DNA of 64,000 nt from positions 124,001-188,000 of the forward strand of contig JAOTOM010004570.1 of assembly GCA_034440615.1 (NCBI GenBank). The letters are read 5' to 3'. Position 1 is the first letter of the stretch; each line of letters opens with the position of its first letter. The DNA is from Ashinkailepas kermadecensis (taxonomy: Eukaryota > Arthropoda > Thecostraca > Neolepadidae). A model generated the notes under the pieces. It made no database searches, was not told where the DNA came from, and was given only the letters and a program-made list of their open reading frames with translations. The position numbers and the translations under genes are program-made. Shown here in pieces: positions 60,030 through 64,000 of this stretch.

Positions 60030-62339
60030 CTACCAGCGCTTCCTTTCGTGCCCCTGGGAGACATTTACCATACAGAGATACCAAACGTTCTACGAAAGGA
60101 TGCCCAATGAGACTCTCCCAGTGCTAGAATACTTTGATCGGACGTACCTTCAAGCCACAAGAGCAAGGGGATGAAGGCATCCAGTACCACCCGGATTTCC
60201 ATCGGCACTTTTAAATTGACTTGGAGCAGCTCTAAACGGGAATCCGCAAACCAATAGCGCCACTGAGGTGTGGAACAAAACCAATAGCGCCACTGAGGTG
60301 TGGAAAAACCGATTTGTATCAATCGTTGGGAAGCATCGCCCACGCTTTTACCCCATCAACACTCACACAGGAAAAGATCGGTCATTCACATAGACCACGG
60401 CATGTCAGCTGCGGGAGATGATGCAAGTGTTCGCAAACCTAACCAGAAAACAGTCAATGCACGAATTCAACGGGCCATTAAGCAACATGGAAAAGGGGAC
60501 CTGTTCTCATTTGTGCGCTCATGCGGACACGACTTGAACAACAATGTAGGAACAAATCATAATTAAGCGCTTTTTCTCATTTTGTAAAACTGCATGACTT
60601 GCCGAAGTTTGATTGGACCAGATTTCGAGCTGATTCACAAGACCTCACGCGGCTTGAACTGGGAAGAATTTAGGTGTGTCTGAGATGCTGGAGGAGGCGA
60701 GCCGTAATGAATGGACAAGAGGAGGATGAGCTGGACGATGGATGAGGATATTAGAAGCATGCGGGGATGGGTGAAGATGTGAAAGGCATGCGAGAATGGA
60801 TGAGAGAGCATGATGAGTGCAATTTACTTCTAAGCAAAATAAAGGATTGTAGTGTTTATGTCTGTATGCTATTAATACGCTTACATATGAGGAGGCCTGG
60901 GAGACCGATATGAATGGAACAACGAGGTGGCTCGATTCTGACACGAATGGAAGTGATGGTTCGCTTGCTCTACAGTCGGTTTATAGAGCTGACCACATCA
61001 CGTCCTGTAGGAGGATCAGTAGATGTAACATTAATACGTGAAATATGAGTAGGAGAAATATCCTAAAAACGTCGAAGGCCGGATACGTAGGCGAAGAGAC
61101 TGTGTACAAAGCCTCATGAAAAATGTGTGTGAGATGTCATGCAGGCGAAAGGTCGCATTCGGAATAACGGCGGTAACGTGCCTGGAGTTGAAATGACTGC
61201 TTGCGAAAGGTCGTGTGGGTGACGTGGACACAGGCGAAGTGGCACCGCCCAATATACAGAAACCAGGATGCCAGTCCCGGTCGTGACCGGCATGCTGGTT
61301 TCTGTATTCCCTTGACATCCAAGTTTAGCGAACAGTGATTGCCATCAACAAATTGAAAAATCAGTGGAAAAATGTGCCAATTGGACCAAAATCTAGCAGA
61401 CTTCTATTCATCTTGGCGGACACCAGGAAGCCGGGAATAATATTGCTTAATTTGTTTTATCTTGCACCACATCCATTGAAGAATTTGAGGGCATTCAAGC
61501 CCACGAGGTTTCAACTTGACATCTGCTCGCTGTGAGTCCTTCCGTCGTATTTACCATTCCTTCCGTCGTATTTACCATTCAAAGAAACAAAGATGAAGTG
61601 CTTCTGACAGGCACTCGTTGGCCTAATCCATAGTCCGTCCGCATACACTGGTTTTGAGTACTGAGGAAGCGTAGCTCAGTGTGAACTGAGTGCATGTAGC
61701 GTGCAACCAGGATTTATGTAACTTCGGCAATTAATGGTTTCTTGCAACTGCCAACAGCACGCTGTGAATAATTCACCCACTCCTAACGCACCAGCCCAAG
61801 ACTTGGACGCTCCAGAATAATCATCTAGCGTGAACAAGACTAACTCGTCGGGTACTGCACCACTGTCTGATGCATCACGTATATAACGCCGAAACTCGGG
61901 CCCATTACCGCCGCTGAGGTCCATTACCGCGGCTCAGTTCTCGGTGGCGCTCGTGGTCTTGCTCGTGAAAGTCCATCCGGCCACTTCGCCTCACTAACAT
62001 CTCTCCATTTACCGCACATCGTGATGTACGGCTGCTGATGTACGGCTGCTTAGTGCGGCTGCTCGTCGTGTAACTTGCCACAAATTGTGCCTTGCATTGT
62101 TTGCTTTATATCTGTTTGTCTTATCACGGCAGTGTTTATAGCTCGTGCGTTGGTAGCATGGGGCCCGACCATTGATTTAAGTCATCGAGTGTCATTATTG
62201 ACAGTGTACTCACTTGAAATCATAGTTTAGGAATGCAGTATAACAAACTGCGACTCGTTTGGCTGCTAAGTTCCACGGTACCACAATATTGGCCTTTTAA
62301 GCATCTAACAAGGTAATGATGGCTTAAATCCCCAGGATT
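60029..62339. other. No recognisable gene; small duplications and one hairpin
   Basis: 60,239-60,302 duplicates AACCAATAGCGCCACTGAGG plus TGTGGAA. 61,538-61,580 duplicates CCTTCCGTCGTATTTACCATT. A long inverted repeat lies at 61,254-61,307. Confidence 0.45.
61254..61307. other. 54-base near-perfect inverted repeat
   Basis: Arms ATACAGAAACCAGGATGCC and GGCATGCTGGTTTCTGTAT pair over 19 bases with one mismatch. GGTC/GACC adds four inner pairs. Confidence 0.85.
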
Positions 62340-63053
62340 CGCTTCCGCTCCCTTTTTTAGTGTCGCACGCCGACGCGCCGATTGCGGTCAGCATGGAGCC
62401 AGGCATCAGCGGCCCTAGCCTTTGGCGTTGTTGGCGACCTTGCAAACGTTTTCCCTGTGTACTTTATAGTGACCACTTCCAATACTACCCCCTTGCCCAC
62501 TTTAGGCCCTTCCCTCACGGCGCCAGAAATTTGCTGCTATTTATCGGGTTCAATGAAATGTTTTTATGAGATGGTATATATCTCTCGTATGATTGGAGAA
62601 GTCTTTTATTGTGATTTTCTAGTTCCTGGCAAAGTTTCAGTGTAGAAACATATACCGCGTGAGCATCAGACCAGATGCAATATTTGATCGCAAAATACCA
62701 CATGACACACGATGACTTCGATCTTATTAGATGCCTTTATTGACTATCTGAGGATTTAAAGCGTATAACGGGACCCGAATGCGGCCTTTGCGCTGCTTTA
62801 ATTTCATGATATTCGACTGAAATTGAAACTTCACGAAGCAGTTCAACAATTACGTTTCGGACGGCCTGTGAAGTCACATGTGACACTTAGTTCAATATGC
62901 TTCACTTATCGGAGTCCATCCTATCAAGGTAGGTCGCTGACCATCACAAGGAATGAAATCTCACCGTAACTTGTCAAGTTAAGCAGGGGGCAGATCTGAC
63001 CCCTCCCCCTCCCAGTTGGGCTCGTTCGACTGTCGACCCCAGTGGCGCGAGGG
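62340..63053. mobile_element. piggyBac-like non-autonomous element, copy 2 (right part)
   Basis: Right end GACCCCAGTGGCGCGAGGG followed by TTAA (63,054-63,057). It matches the left end of copy 1 in inverted orientation (CCCTCGCCGCACTGGG), which supports true inverted termini. It resembles 32,270-32,809 along its length. The left end was not found. Confidence 0.5.
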
Positions 63054-63249
63054 TTAAGAAAGTATCAAGATGCTAAGGTAAGAGGATGAAGTTCATGTCA
63101 AGTGAAGTCAGGACGTTTAGTATCAGGACAGGTCGTGTAATTTGCAGAAGCTACAAAGCGCACATACTTCATACGCTGCTTTTGGCCGCTGTTGCAGCGC
63201 ATTTCTGAACTAAACTTCGTCGTAACTAACCGCTCGCCGCAGTATCGCT

Positions 63250-63850
63250 GTTGTATCGAGTCACAAGCCACGCTATGTCTAGTCTCAAACCTCGCTATGC
63301 TGATGTTCAAGCAATGTTGCATCTGGTCTCAAACCAAGCTTTATCTAGTCTCCAGCCACGCCATGCCTTGTCTCAAAACATGTTGTAGCTGGTCTCAAAC
63401 TGCGCTACATGTAATCCAAAGCCACACATAACTGCCCCAAACCGTGCCACAACAGGCCCAGAGCCACACTAACATCTCTGCTACACACCGTGCCACATGA
63501 GACCCAGAGCCACACTAACATCTCTGCTACACACTGTTCCACACCAGGCCCAGAGCCACACTATCATATCTGGTCCAAGCCGTGCTACATCAGGCCCAGA
63601 GCCACACTAACATCTCTGCTACACACTGTTCCACACCAGGCCCAGAGCCACACTATCATATCTGGTCCAAGCCGTGCTACATCAGGCCCAGAGCCACACT
63701 AGCATCTCTGCTACACACCGTGCCACATCAGGCCCAGAGCCACACTATCATCTCTGCTACACACCGTGCCACATCAGGTCCAGAGCCACACCATCATCTC
63801 TGCTCCAAGCTGTACCAGATCAGACTCAGAGCCACACGATCTCCGGTTCA
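63250..63850. repeat. 46-bp minisatellite with a 92-bp higher-order dimer
   Basis: Unit GCCCAGAGCCACACTAACAT plus a ~26-bp partner. From about 63,500 two versions alternate (TCTCTGCTACACACTG.. and ATCTGGTCCAAGCCGTG..), giving a 92-bp dimer. 63,250-63,430 holds more diverged related words (TCTGGTCTCAAAC). Confidence 0.9.
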
Positions 63851-64000
63851 GAGTCACGTGTCGCATGCTCCAGAACCATCATCGCCGAGCTGGAACACGC
63901 TATGGATCGTCTAGAAACAACCACTGATAAACGGTGGCCATTTGGCGATTGATCCATCACCTGGACTACTCCTTGACAGCACTAATCGACCGGAGCTCAG

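Overview
The window looks like a gene-poor, repeat-dominated stretch of an animal nuclear genome. No ordinary host gene could be supported. Nearly every protein-like segment with recognisable motifs belongs to a transposable element. There are at least eight distinct tandem minisatellites and several long (TA)n and (GA)n tracts. Short TTAGG-type runs near 22.9-23.2 kb and 23.59 kb, together with the element mix (CR1/L2-like LINEs with an SGNH-esterase ORF1, a Penelope-like element, a mariner, piggyBac-like ends and a hAT-like element), fit an arthropod or another invertebrate. The lineage is a weak inference. No rRNA, convincing tRNA, CRISPR or bacterial operon structure was seen.

Layout: 0-13 kb holds a decayed LINE scrap (about 1.38-1.67 kb), a 23-bp minisatellite (2.27-3.15 kb), a MITE-like repeat (5.66-5.97 kb), a diverged ~270-bp satellite (6.35-7.74 kb), a 20-bp and a 21-bp minisatellite (9.70-10.68 kb) and a 19-bp minisatellite (12.02-12.49 kb). 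13.3-22.6 kb is LINE territory: a broken LINE of family B (minus), a 3' fragment of family B (plus), then an almost complete LINE of family A (minus) with ORF1 (coiled coil plus SGNH hydrolase) and ORF2 (endonuclease plus reverse transcriptase), each interrupted by one nonsense codon.

23.9-28.6 kb is a nested structure. The 3' part of a Penelope-like element (GIY-YIG endonuclease and 3' tail) is split by a 3,675-bp DNA transposon with ~195-bp terminal inverted repeats, an 8-bp target duplication and a transposase-like gene broken by two frameshifts. This is the most interesting object in the window. A second notable signal is a hairpin at the 3' ends of both LINE families, with a conserved loop and compensatory stem changes, next to 8-bp terminal repeats that differ by one base.

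28.8-64 kb contains (TA)n and (GA)n tracts, more minisatellites, two related copies of a piggyBac-like repeat (31.56-32.81 kb and about 62.34-63.05 kb), a reverse-transcriptase scrap (~33 kb), a decayed mariner (44.88-46.02 kb), and a second family-A LINE fused to a family-B 3' end that carries a 166-bp internal tandem repeat (55.16-56.72 kb). The remaining sequence is AT- to GC-variable DNA without recognisable genes. The genes here do not form a pathway. They record successive insertions of selfish elements.
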